A stretch of 64,000 nucleotides of DNA. Source: Callaeas wilsoni (taxonomy: Eukaryota; Chordata; Aves; Passeriformes; Callaeidae). The position numbers and the translations under genes were made by a program. Positions 21,726 through 32,711 of the stretch are shown in pieces. The stretch lies in NCBI GenBank assembly GCA_013398955.1, contig VWPU01018980.1:1-64000 (forward strand). Direction: 5' to 3'. Within the stretch, counting starts at the first letter, position 1. The number at the start of each line of letters is the position of its first letter. Under the pieces are notes generated by a model. That model searched no databases. It had not been told where the DNA came from and was given only the letters and a program-made list of their open reading frames with translations.

Positions 21726-24700
21726 TATAAGGTTAACATACCAGTTCCAGTTTTTGATATTTAGAGTATAAGTCTTTGGGGTCCAGAGAACCTGTGAACA
21801 TCAGTTTCAGGAAACTTAGGTTCTAGCTCATTCTTCTCCTTTACTAGGCAGAGATCTTTCTTTGTCAGTGATGTGAATGCAGTTGCTTGTAGGTGCCATC
21901 ACTAGGGAATACTGAAATGGAATCAGATACTGAACAGTTCATTACCAGTGCCATCAGCTGTCAGTTGTTTTCTTCCATCTTGCATGACTAACATTTCCAT
22001 TGTTCAGGGTGTTCTTTTTGTTTTAATGCTGGTACACTTAACAGTGCAGTCTCTTGTTACTCCTGTCAGCTACTGCTTATTTTGTTTTCTTCTCTTGGTT
22101 CTGTGTTTTCTTGCTACTGCTACTTAATTATTATTAAACAATCTCTCCTCATTTCCATTACTTACATGCTTTTCTCTTTTGAGATCAGTGAAGAGCTCTG
22201 TTGTTCAGGTTGATCCCTTTTTGCACTTGCTATCCTTTCTTTCCATTCCCATAATTTGAGCTTGTTATCTTGATATTGTTTATTTGGTAACTGCCAACTC
22301 ACATATACCATTTCTAGCTCTTGTGTTTTCCTCCCATGAAACCTTAATGAGCAGTGTTACAACAGAGGAAGTAGAGAGAAGATGAAGTAAATGAAGCTTT
22401 TAAAGTTGTGTTTAGGTGCTATGGTGTCTAGGCAGCTTGGGATTGCTCCGCTGTCAGAATCCAAGAGTGTGGAGCATTAAATAAACATCCTCTTCTCTCC
22501 TTCACCTGTGTCCCATGTAGGGGCCGCTGTGAGGCAAGGAGTCTGTGCCAGTCTCTTCTGCCGCTGGGTTTTGTTTGTTTGTTTTCAGCAAATCAGTGCT
22601 TTTCTAGGAATAGCAAGAAGGACCTTAATAAAAGCATGGGGATGCACATTTATTGGCTCTCACTTCTCCTCAGGTAAGAGTCACCCTGTAGCTTTTCTTT
22701 TGGAACAGCTGTCAAGCCACTCTTTCTTTCTCGTGTCTTAGAGAGCAGTTCAGGTTTTGAACTGCATTCTATCCCTGCTGCTTTTGCACGATGCTTTTCT
22801 AACTTCCTTGAGGTCTATTTCTAAGGGTTATGTTATTCAGAGGACAGTATTGCTCTGCAAAATCCTGTGTTAGTGATTATCCTTGAGAGAGCAGGAAACT
22901 AGCCTGTCCTCTAAGGAGCAAATTCTAAGCTGGAATCTAGTCTTCATGCAAGTCTGCCAGATGACCTGGAATTGCCTTAGTGATTGATCTGACCTTATTT
23001 GCTGGTTAGGCTTAGGGAAGGTACAGCTTTTGGGATAAAATGTGAAAGTGTAATTTTCACTGTTGTGTCTTCTCTTAAGCAGGCAGTTCAGACTGATTGC
23101 AATAGTAAAGTTGTATGGGTTTTATGCATCTGTCACTTTTTCTGTGTACCATTTCACGTAAACCATTTGTATCAGATCTTTCTTGTTACATCTGTCACTA
23201 TGTGCTGATTCTCTCTCTGAATTTGTCTTCATTTTCACTGTGCCCTTCCTTTTCAAAACATTGTACTCTCCTGTCATTAGTTGCAATCAACTCAGCCTCT
23301 GAAAGTGGCATTTGAAGGCCTCTTCTAGTTTTTAAATATTTCTGCTCAAAGCTCTTTGTTTCTGGAAGCTCCTTCTAATAACCTTGCTTCTTCAGGCTCC
23401 ATTTCGTAGAAATACTCCACTCTAAAGTCTGACTTTATAAGCGGAAGCAAATACAGCATAAAACCCAAAAAATTCCTTTTTTTCTTTTCTTTTGCTTTCT
23501 ATTCAGGTGATTGCTGAGTTCAGTTGTGGTCGAATACTTCAAAGTCTTTTGCTTTCTTAATAGTAGCAGAAAGTAGTGTTTTCTTCAAACTTCAGACTTT
23601 TCAGTCTCTCTTCTGGCAGTTGTTGCATTAATGAAGTTTAAGATGACAGCATAAAAGATAGATTTGATTCCTTGTCCCAAGTGAGTCTACCTGGTTTTTA
23701 AAATGAGAAATGTACCTTGAAGCATAAATAGTGTTACATTAACCAACAATTGAATACACAAAAGTCTGCCTTGTCCTGATGCCTGATAAGATAGATTAAT
23801 GCTCTGTATAAAATATTAAAGTCCTGTTTTGTGGCCCCTTATTTAGACATGTCTTCCACAATGAGCTAAGCATCAGATCAGTCTAAGATGAGGAGATCCA
23901 CCAAAACCCCTGTGAGAGACTGAAATGTTACTGGTTAGTGGCTCAAACAATTGGCCAAGTGCAAGGGTGCTTTACTGAGGCCAGGTTTGCATCCCCCAAC
24001 CGAAGGGGAGGAGGAGAGGTTTTTGTGTGTGGTGGGGAAACCTCTGACCTACAACAGACTGAGAGGGTGCCATCCATCACCCGAGAACAACCAGGACAAA
24101 CCAACCTTTGTTTAACAACAAGCTGGATTTTCAGCTAAATAAGGGAAAAAACCAATGAGAAACAGTGGGGTGATGCTTTTTATCATGCCAATGTCCTTTA
24201 CACAAATGACTCAGGTGTAAAATTTCCCTGAGGTATTCATCCCTTCTGATGGGGCATACCTGGCTCAACTACAGTGATGTGAGAGGCAGCTGTCGTGTCT
24301 TAGAAGGTTTCATAAACCTTCAAAGACCCTTGAAGTGCCTCCAGACTCATTTCTGGGGCATTCTACCAGAGGATGATCTACAGTGTTGAAGCAGAGAGTG
24401 GTTTATAATGAATTGCTATCACTTTTGGAAAAATCAGTAACCCCTTGCTGGCCTGAGAAAACTGTACTTCAGAGTCTTCATTGGAAAGTGAAAAAGCTGC
24501 CGAATCTTTCTAAAATAACCCAAAGTTCAGATGTTTGAAATGAAAAGTAATGAGCTACTGCTGTACACCAGAGCCTGTGTGTAACACCGTGTAGCACGTG
24601 AGCCTTGAGGAGTCCAGTTCTGTCCTTAGTGTTAAGATGTCTTTGCTGTTTGTTATTGGATTCTGGTGGTTGTGAAAATTAGCCAGGCTGTTACTGGGTT

Positions 24701-26326
24701 ACCTGTTATTAAATGCAGTATTTAAGTGAAAGTGTGTGTGTTTTTTCAAAAGATGGGTAAAAACATTTTACAGGATACCTCCTGAGCTGAGAGGGGCAAG
24801 ATGATGGACTTCTCTGTGAGCTTATGGGGGCAGGTCCACTATCTGACACATCACATCATCTGGGATGCAGATGTGGAGTGCCCCATGTAGTCCAAAAATT
24901 CAGTGACTGGCAGCTGAAGGAGAAGTGAATTTTCCTTTCACAAGACTCAAGATCAGCATATTTTTTCAAGCTTTCAGGATTTCAGTCTCAACATTTCTCT
25001 CTACTTCAGTAAAATCTAAAAATTTATGAATGTTTTTAACATGGGATTTGCAGAAGCTATGAACAGGAGAACAAACTCCACTAACGCTTTTTTAGTAATT
25101 TCCACAAGCTTTCCTCTCAGAATTACATTTTGTCCTAGTCTTTGTCCTTTCATGCTTGTGCCTGTCACATACTGGGTTTATGTGAAGCCAGCTGTACTGA
25201 GGACAGATTCCTGCAGCAGTGCTTCACTACCAGACTTTATCAGGACAGCTCTGCTGCTTCAGACACAAAGAAATTTGGCTCGATAAGAATGCCCACATGC
25301 TGCATATAAAATAGCCAGGCTTTGGCTGTATTCCTACCTGGTTTGTGCTGGTAGAGACGGGCAGCCATGGTACCACACAGTCAGAGCTCCAGTCCCAACT
25401 CCTTTCATAAGGCTTCTTCCTCCAACTGCAGAAATGCCAATGCAGAATATCACGGGGATCAGTTGCTGTGCTCAGAGGCTGATGAGGGGGCTTGCTCCTG
25501 TTCAGCTACCTGGGGTTACAATATACAGCTCTTCATCTTAAGATCTCAGGCTTAAAGGGGTTGATAAAGGAAGTTTGTTTGTCATTCCCAATTGCTAAAT
25601 GCACAAAGCAGAGTTTGTTCTAATCTTCATTACTTTGCCCTGCTAATTCCCTGTGCTGATAATTTGCCATCCTTCAGCCTGCCTGTGGTCTCCGTTATTG
25701 CCAGTTCCTGGCTGAATACAATATGTGTTTGTCAAAACAATGAGGATGTTTTGAATGGGTGGAATTAAATCAGAATAATAGACCGAAGAGCATTTTCAGG
25801 CATCTCAATGTATTTGATATCCTTGTATACAAGATTCCCCCATGTACAGTAATGCACACTGACAAATTTCAAAACTTAACAAGACAGATATTTCCAAACT
25901 GATGAGCATCTGTTGGGACATTGACAAATACATGTGACAATTAAATGTCCATGTGCTCCTAAATCTCAGGAAAAAACAGCTGCATTATAGAGCCTATGGA
26001 AGCAGTGCTACGTCCAGTTTTACGGTTTTGTTACAGGCCACAGGCACACTTGGACTAATCAGTGCTTGGGAAAAGAAGGGAAACTGGGCAATGAAGTGAG
26101 TGATGAGACCAAGCCACTCATCATTATATTCTGTGATTTTGGGGAATTGCCTCATGTTGAGAATTGTCCCACTTTTGTGCATAGCCTCGTGTCTCAGGCA
26201 AGTTCCTACCTCAGGCAAGAAATTAGTTGTCCTGTAAGTTCAAGAGTTGGATGGTTTTGTCACCATACCTGTACTTGTGTGCTATCACTGCTGCATCAGA
26301 AGCAGATTGTCGCCTGTGAAATTTAC

Positions 26327-26466
26327 CATAGAATCACAGAATGGTCCGAGTTGAAAGGGATCCAGAGGGATCATGAAGTCCAGCTCTTAAACAAATGGCC
26401 AATATGGGGATTGAGCCCAAGACCCTGGTGTTATCAACATCATGCTCTGACGAACTCAGGCAGAAC
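26327..26466 (-). mobile_element. tRNA-derived SINE with CR1-like tail (TguSINE1 type), minus strand
   Basis: Read on the minus strand, the element begins with a degenerate RNA polymerase III A box (reverse complement of 26443-26460, resembling TGAGTTCGTCAGAGCA). A B box follows at 26408-26418 (reverse complement GGGCTCAATCC). Between them lies TAACACCAGGGTCTTGGG, the pattern of tRNA-Ile. The 3' half carries the CR1-type ending, which on the plus strand reads CATAGAATCACAGAATGGTC from 26327. A tRNA head plus a CR1 tail is the build of the songbird SINE TguSINE1. The boxes have several mutations, so this is an old copy. The match is from recall; a RepeatMasker run with an avian library would confirm it. 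Confidence 0.8.
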
Positions 26467-27457
26467 ATCTGAGGCTTTCTGAGATAATTAGAAGACTGTT
26501 GCCCACACGTAGAGATGAGATTCACCTCACTGGCAGGAGAAGGTAAAAATGGTTTTTTCTCATGGGGAAGGCAGCTCTGGGTCTGCAGGAGAGTGGGGGC
26601 AGAGGGCAGTACACTGAACTTCTCAGTGTGGGAGGATTCTGGCAGGAGCCAGATGGAAGCTGAGAATTAGAAGGAAAAAGCTTAGAGCAACTTTTGGGCT
26701 CATGTTACAACTAAGAGTGCTACTCACTGAAGATTGTATTTGATGAAATTTACATGAAATATCCTTTTTCCTTCCTAGTTATACAGCTGGCATAATGATT
26801 CAAGAAGATCTGTGGGCTATTTATGAAGTGAATTTTGTGAAGGGAAAGCTATGAACTATATTTGATTTTTAAAATTTATTTGACAAGTTCTGAATCTGAC
26901 CCAGCTTGGGAGAAAGGAAGTACTGTGAGGGAAAGAGAGCACAAGGCCTTTATCTTCACTGAATTATTTCTGTCAGCAAAGAAAACCTTTGGCTCTTCAA
27001 TTATTTCAGTCCCATCCTGGCGTTTGTTTCCTATCACCCAGTCCTGGATCATCAGACTTGCCATATAGGATCATGGCTGCTTTTTCCTCTTCTATCTAAT
27101 GCTAAAAATGAGAATCTTGATTCCTCTCCTTACTCAACAGCGTACCAGCAAGACATGTTATGACAGGAAATTTTGAAACTTCACAGAATTGCCTAAAATC
27201 CAGTATCGGGGAAACTGATACCAGACAGCTAGGGCACAAACTGCAAATGGGTCTTCCAGGGGTAACATGTCTTGGGACAAAGGCTGTTGATATTAAAGAG
27301 CAGCACAAGAGGGTTAGGCTTGTAGGGAGGGTGTGAGTGCCAGCATAAATAGAAAGAGACAGGAGTGGCCAACTGTTGGCTCAAGGGAAGACTTTCTTCC
27401 CTGAAATGACTCACTGGCGCTATTCAAAGGCAATAAAAAAGTCAGTAGAGAGCCACA

Positions 27458-27517
27458 GTTTTCTCCTCTGACAGAAAGAGGAAAGCTGTTTTCTGCTCTG
27501 ACAGAAAGAGCAAAGTT
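27458..27517. repeat. 30-bp tandem duplication (two copies)
   Basis: Two adjacent 30-base units, 27458-27487 and 27488-27517, match at 27 of 30 positions. Each contains CTCTGACAGAAAGAG. It is a simple local duplication with only two units and no gene attached. Confidence 0.85.
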
Positions 27518-30385
27518 TGCCACAGCTCCTTGTTCTTTCTGCCCTGATTTATCCCAGAATCCTCAAGATGCCACACTAGCTGATGCAGATTTCTTCTGAT
27601 CACTTACTCATTCTCACAATGTAAAGTGTGTTAATTTATGGATAAATAGGATGCCTTGGCTGTGCTGAGCCTGCTGATCATGTTTGAACATGGTCATGGA
27701 AACAACGCTTCTTCTTAAAAGAACAGAAGTAGAATGGCAAAGTCAAACACTCAAAAGGCTCAAATTGCCAGTAATGCCCAAAGTGGTATTTACAGCCCAT
27801 CTGTGTATTTTTTATATGATGGTATCATTAACCACATGCTTCACCAAATTTCTTACCTTCTAGCAGCCATGCTTGGAATGCATTTATCTTCCAAACATGG
27901 ATGGTTTTTTGAAACACTGTAGCTTTTTTCCAGGGAGATTTTTGGTGCCCGTATTTAGCCATCAAGAGGGCAGCCTTTCAGCAGCACAGTTCATGCTTTT
28001 AAGCTTTTCATAATACAGTTGTTCGAAAACATCTAGCGGAGTTGCAGCCACAAGGAGCAAAGTAAAATGAAACTAGTGGTCCTTCCTCAGCTGGGTTTTA
28101 AAAGTTTCTTGATAAGCATCGGTGACAGCCGTGCACAGTTGCCCTGTTCTCCCTACTGAAGTACTCCTGTGTTTCCTGGCTGTTTGGCAGCAGAGTGTTA
28201 CCTGTCTGACAGACACACACGCACACACTGATGCGTGTGTGCCCGTTCAGCTGGACCACATGCCACGTGTATTTGCTTTATGTTAGACTGGGAACAAAAA
28301 ATCACTGTAAAATCTACAACATCAATACATTTTTTATTAATTTTTGAATGCCTTGCTCCAATAGACCTTCGTTGGTTTCTTTTTAATTACGTTTTTGTTG
28401 TTCTTACTGCTCTAATTTTCCTTCTTACTTTTCTTTTATTCATAAGTACTAATTAACTGTGCCTATGAGCCATAATGCTTTCCTAATGAACAAGCCACGA
28501 GCTTTTTGAAAGTACCTTAAAAGACATGGAAAAAAAAACCACTTCCAGCTGAGCCAAACACAGCACATCTCATGTCAGTCAGGTTGAGAGCAGCTCCATT
28601 GAGTTTGGAGAGTTGCCGGAGCTGGGAGATTAAAATCAGGCCTGGAAGCAGCAAGAACAGCGGTGCTCAGACATGGCAGCCACAGGTGAGCACCTTGCTA
28701 GGAGAAATGCAGGGGAGACCGTGCCAGGAGGAGAGGGGCTTCCTGGGGGCCTCCTGAAGCTGTGCCTTCTCTGACTTGTGACATGGCCCTCCAAACTCTC
28801 CTAAAAATTCACCACATCTAAGAAAAAACAAAAACCTGAGGACAGACTAAAAGGAAAATGTTTCAGGGAAGAGCCAGCTCAGCAGGAAGATCTGGAGCTA
28901 GTGTAATTGGAGGTGCATGGGAGGTTCATGCAGCTTCACAGCAAAGGTGCTGTAAATGGAGAGGAAGGATGAGTCCTTTCTGGGAAAAGGAAAAATGGGA
29001 GAAATGGGTTGATTTACTGCCTCTACAATAACAGAAAATGAGATGCATCGGTATCTCCATCCCTTCTTTTTCAGGCAGATACAAAAACAAAATAGCTCTT
29101 CAGAGCTTTTATGTTCTGCAACATAATAGGCAAAAGAAAGCACTGTGAAGAAATCCTCTAATTCACACTATTTCCTCTTTTTTTATGCATTTTCAGTGAA
29201 AGATCCCACTCTTTGAACTCTCTTTACAGTGTTAACATAAAAGTAATGAGAAAGAAAGAATAGAAATGGACCTCCATTTGGAGAAATTAAAATCTTTTAA
29301 TATAATACTAAATGAAATTGTTGTGAGTCATTGTAGCAGAGACAAAAACAATGGATGTTAGATTTGCAGAAGTCCCTGCTTTTCATTCAAGGCAAGTGAA
29401 GCAAATAGAGTTCTATTGCATGAAGGAGTTTTCTTCAACTGGCTTGGGCTATTACGTACTTTGTTTAGACCAGACATGCCACAAGAATAAAGGTTATGTA
29501 AAATAGGCACAGGTGCATGGAAAACTGCAAGAATGAAGCTGCATAGGGCTGAAAAATGCCTTTCCTAAATTTCTACACTTCTTGCACATTGTCCACGGAA
29601 CAGAGCCTGGAAGGAAGCTATAAACAGCATCTCTCAGGCTGTGCTTGCTCTTCTGTATGGAGAGCATCTCTTGTGCCATGCAGCAGTGAGAACGGAAGGC
29701 GAGGGATGGCGGGGGATAAAAAAGGATCAGGACCCTCTCTTTGGCTGTCAGACCAGTGTCTGACCTTTTCTACACCCTACTGCTTGTTGAAATCATAGCA
29801 ATTCTTCCTGTGCAAAGGTGAGTTCGTGAAACTCAGAATGAATGAAAACCCTGCTTTCAGGCGTAGAGCCGTGTCACCCATTCCCCTCCCAGCAGCAGCT
29901 GACAGTTTCCAACAGCATATGCAACACACATATTTTCCTTCTGGCTTTAGCATCACTTTTCCTCAGTTAAAGACACCATGTGAAAACATGACAAATATGA
30001 ATCTTTCATGATTCTTTGGTGCTTCTTTGGACTTCACACTACAGTCTTGTTCATGACACAAAGAAAATCAAGGTTAGAGCAACACTGAATTTTTCTCATA
30101 ATGCTCTTTTATGTGTGAACATTAATGGAAGAAAAGCAAAACAATGAATAGCTTTATAGAAAAGCTTCCACCAAAGGGAAATTAAAAGAGGAAGATGAGA
30201 TTAAGCATATGTGGTCACACCAAGTACACTGTGACTTTCTACTTGATTGTTACGCTGTGCTGGAAAAGCCAACATTAAACCTGGTGTAGAAAACAAACCC
30301 ACAGAGAGGAATGTCCAGTCAGAACAACCTGACTGCCAGCCTCATAATTACATTTGTAGCCTGTAACCTTTTTCTAAATCTTCTT

Positions 30386-30430
30386 CAATAAATATATTAA
30401 AAAAATAAATAGGATAAATAAATAAATAAA
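30386..30430. repeat. Imperfect (TAAA)n simple repeat
   Basis: A string of AATAAATA-type words is interrupted by a short A run and one GG. The cluster of AATAAA hexamers on the plus strand is a by-product of the repeat, not evidence of a 3' end. Confidence 0.8.
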
Positions 30431-31716
30431 AATTTCAAATAAAAACTAGTCTTGACCAAAAAAAAAAATGTAAAAAGCACCGGCAGAAAAACTGGCATAA
30501 ACCAATAAAACAGGCTGAACACAGTACAGTGTACCCAAAAGCCCAGACTTTGAATGCAAATTAATGTAAAAATAAAGTCTGGCTTTTTCCTTTTCAAACC
30601 GTTCTACACTCTTGACTTGTACAACTTGCACTCATGAGCACAGCTCTTGCTATTTCACACTCTTATTTAAGAGGGCTTTTTATCCTAAGGCATTAAAATG
30701 ACAATATTCCTGCTGGAGTCTCTCAATCTGTTTAATAATTCTTTGGTTTAATTATTGAAATGATTGCAATTCACATTCAGCAAGTCCAGCACCATGTTGG
30801 GGATTTGAAGGGTATGATATATGTAAATTGTCAGCAGTAGAAGGAATATAAACAGTCTTCAGTCTTGCTGGCTTCTCCACATAAAATTTTTATGGGAAGA
30901 GAGGCTTTTTGGTGGTTCAACAACTCGAAGAGGATTTGGGACCCAAATTACTGTAGCAGATCTTCTCTTCCACCCTATGAGGTAAAATGTCTTCAGCACA
31001 TCAATTGCACTACTGAATTTTCACAGTCAGCTTAAATTCCTCACAGTGGGTACATGCAGACCACCAAAACAGAGGAAGGATGGAGCTGCACAACCTTTAG
31101 CTGGCGCTGAAACCAGTTCGGAGGACATCTTCCCTCCCAACAGGGCTTAATCCTTTCATTTAACCATACCTCAAGAGAAAACTTGGTGCCCCTACACACT
31201 CCCTAAGATCACAGTGGATGAACATCAGAAGGAAAAATCATGGTTCAAATACCTTTCTCATCCTTACAGCACAAGCCAGTGCCCTAGAACATCCTGGGCA
31301 GTGAGTCCTAAATGCCTCCGAAAATTCAACTTTGAATGACCAGATTAAATCATTGGAGTATTGTCTGCTTTGAAAAAAATGTGGAAGAATATGGTAGAAT
31401 ACAAAGATACAAAACTCTATCTCTCTTCAGCTACTGGGAATAAGTTTCATAACTAGTTTATAACTGCATAAATACTGGATTGATTGCTACAGGAGCAATC
31501 TCCAGCAGGTGGGCCACATATCTTGTGTAAAGTCCCATGGTAAAACTGAGGAAAACAAAACATGGTATTATCTGCAGAATATTCCCCTGCCTTAATATTA
31601 GTTGTACTTGTAGCAGTCAATCTTGGTGTGCATATTGGCTGTTTGACCTGGGTGTGTATCACAATCTTTCCCCCTCATCTCTCTCCTTCTTCCTCCTGTG
31701 GAAATAAAACCCAGAT

Positions 31717-32055
31717 TCAGGGGGAAAGGAACATGCAGTAGGTTCCAGGCAGACCTCCATTCTGGATGGTCAAATCCCAAATTACTAGCTGTGGTGGTCC
31801 TCTGCTGGAAAACTTGTTAAATAATTTTCTTAGGGAAATCACTGAGGTCTCCACTTGAAATGTAGCACAAAGTCCACATTCCCAGGGTAGACTCCCCCGC
31901 TTCTCTCCAACAAAACTGAAGGAAGAGGGTTGATGAAAAACTGAAACATGCTGGAGATAAGAGTATGGGTTGTCCAAAGTGTTTGTAGGCACAGTAGGAA
32001 TCCCTGCATAGACATAAATTACCAGAGAGAGAAAATACCTCAGCATCAAAGCCAT
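31717..32055 (-). other. Unidentified 112-aa ORF with a signal-peptide-like N-terminus
   Basis: On the minus strand an ATG at 32053-32055 sits in a strong initiation context (AACATGG). It opens a 112-residue frame ending at the TGA at 31717-31719. The first residues, MALMLRYFLSLVIYVYAG, look like a secretory signal. Three cysteines follow, and the frame ends shortly after LPGTYCMFLSP. Past the stop, the minus strand has further short frames down to about 31453. I do not recognise a family. It could be a fragment of an old retroviral envelope gene, an exon of an immunoglobulin-like protein, or chance. No splice sites or promoter are established. Confidence 0.3.
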
Positions 32056-32487
32056 GTTCAATGCGTGGGAGAGCCTCAATATAGCTCAAATATAGCACAG
32101 TGAGCAGATGTCTTTACTACTGTAAGTGTACTTAGACCTCCCTGGATTTACAGCAACAGCACAGAATTACAGTCTCTTTCATTCAAAAATTACAGCAAAA
32201 ATCTGTTTTGCCCGTCAACTTTTATATCAGACTAGGAGGATACAACACTCACCCACAGTAAGAGACCTGCACTAAAGACAAAAAGAAATAGGAGAAATTA
32301 ATGGAGAAAAGATGCAATTTTCATTTTTTCTCTTGAAGCCAGACTTCCTTATGTAAGAAGGAACATATGTATTTACATTCTCTTTATGGACAGTACAAAA
32401 TTCCTTGTAGCCAAACTCAGGAGCTGTAGTCTGGATGGTAAGGCTGCAATACATGGATGTGCCTCAAAAGTAGATGTAACTCACCTG

Positions 32488-32711
32488 AGCTCATCAGGAA
32501 GAATTTTTTCACTGAAAGGGTGATTAAGCATTGGAAAAGGCTGCCTATGGAAGTAGTGAAGTGACTGTCTCTGCAGGTATTCAAAAAATTACTGCATGTG
32601 GCACTTAGTGCTGTGGTTTAGTTGATGTGGTGGTATTCTGTCAAAGGTTGGACTTGATCATCCTGGAGTTCTTTTTCAACCTTAATAATTCCATGATTCT
32701 GTGATTCTATG
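32488..32711 (+). mobile_element. CR1 LINE 3' end, plus strand
   Basis: The segment follows the CR1 3' terminal region: AGGAAGAATTTTTTCACTGA, then GTGATTAAGCATTGG, GGTTGGACTTGATCATCCTG, and finally the octamer-type tail ATGATTCTGTGATTCTATG that marks the true CR1 3' end. The copy is severely 5'-truncated (about 220 bases), as is typical of CR1. It is less decayed than the copy in RPAP3 intron 10. No coding part is left. Confidence 0.93.

Larger units (their letters stand above)
18996..26326. other. Intergenic stretch downstream of RPAP3; no gene recognised
   Basis: This is AT-rich sequence with only short, unconserved open frames. Visible items are pyrimidine tracts at 20843-20870 and 21280-21301 (each with a run of 15 T) and a nearly pure A/T segment at about 21660-21725. 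A GC-richer stretch at about 23,930-24,400 has repeat-like composition and might be an old LTR, but I see no diagnostic ends. A good minus-strand splice donor (GAAGGTAAGTTT when reverse-complemented) lies near 19303-19315, with no exon around it that I can support. Confidence 0.6.
26467..32485. other. Intergenic stretch; no gene recognised
   Basis: This is moderately AT-rich DNA with short unconserved open frames. It contains a 30-bp tandem duplication (27458-27517), a TAAA-type simple repeat (30386-30430) and a minus-strand ORF with a secretory-like N-terminus (31717-32055). ATGGCAGCCACAG followed by GTGAGC at 28674-28692 looks like a start codon running into a splice donor, but nothing nearby supports an exon. 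Confidence 0.6.

Noticed and set aside
23930..24420. Possible LTR (GC-richer block beginning near a TGTGAGAGAC motif)
   Set aside because: No matching CA end, poly(A) signal layout or target-site duplication could be identified, so it is mentioned only as composition.
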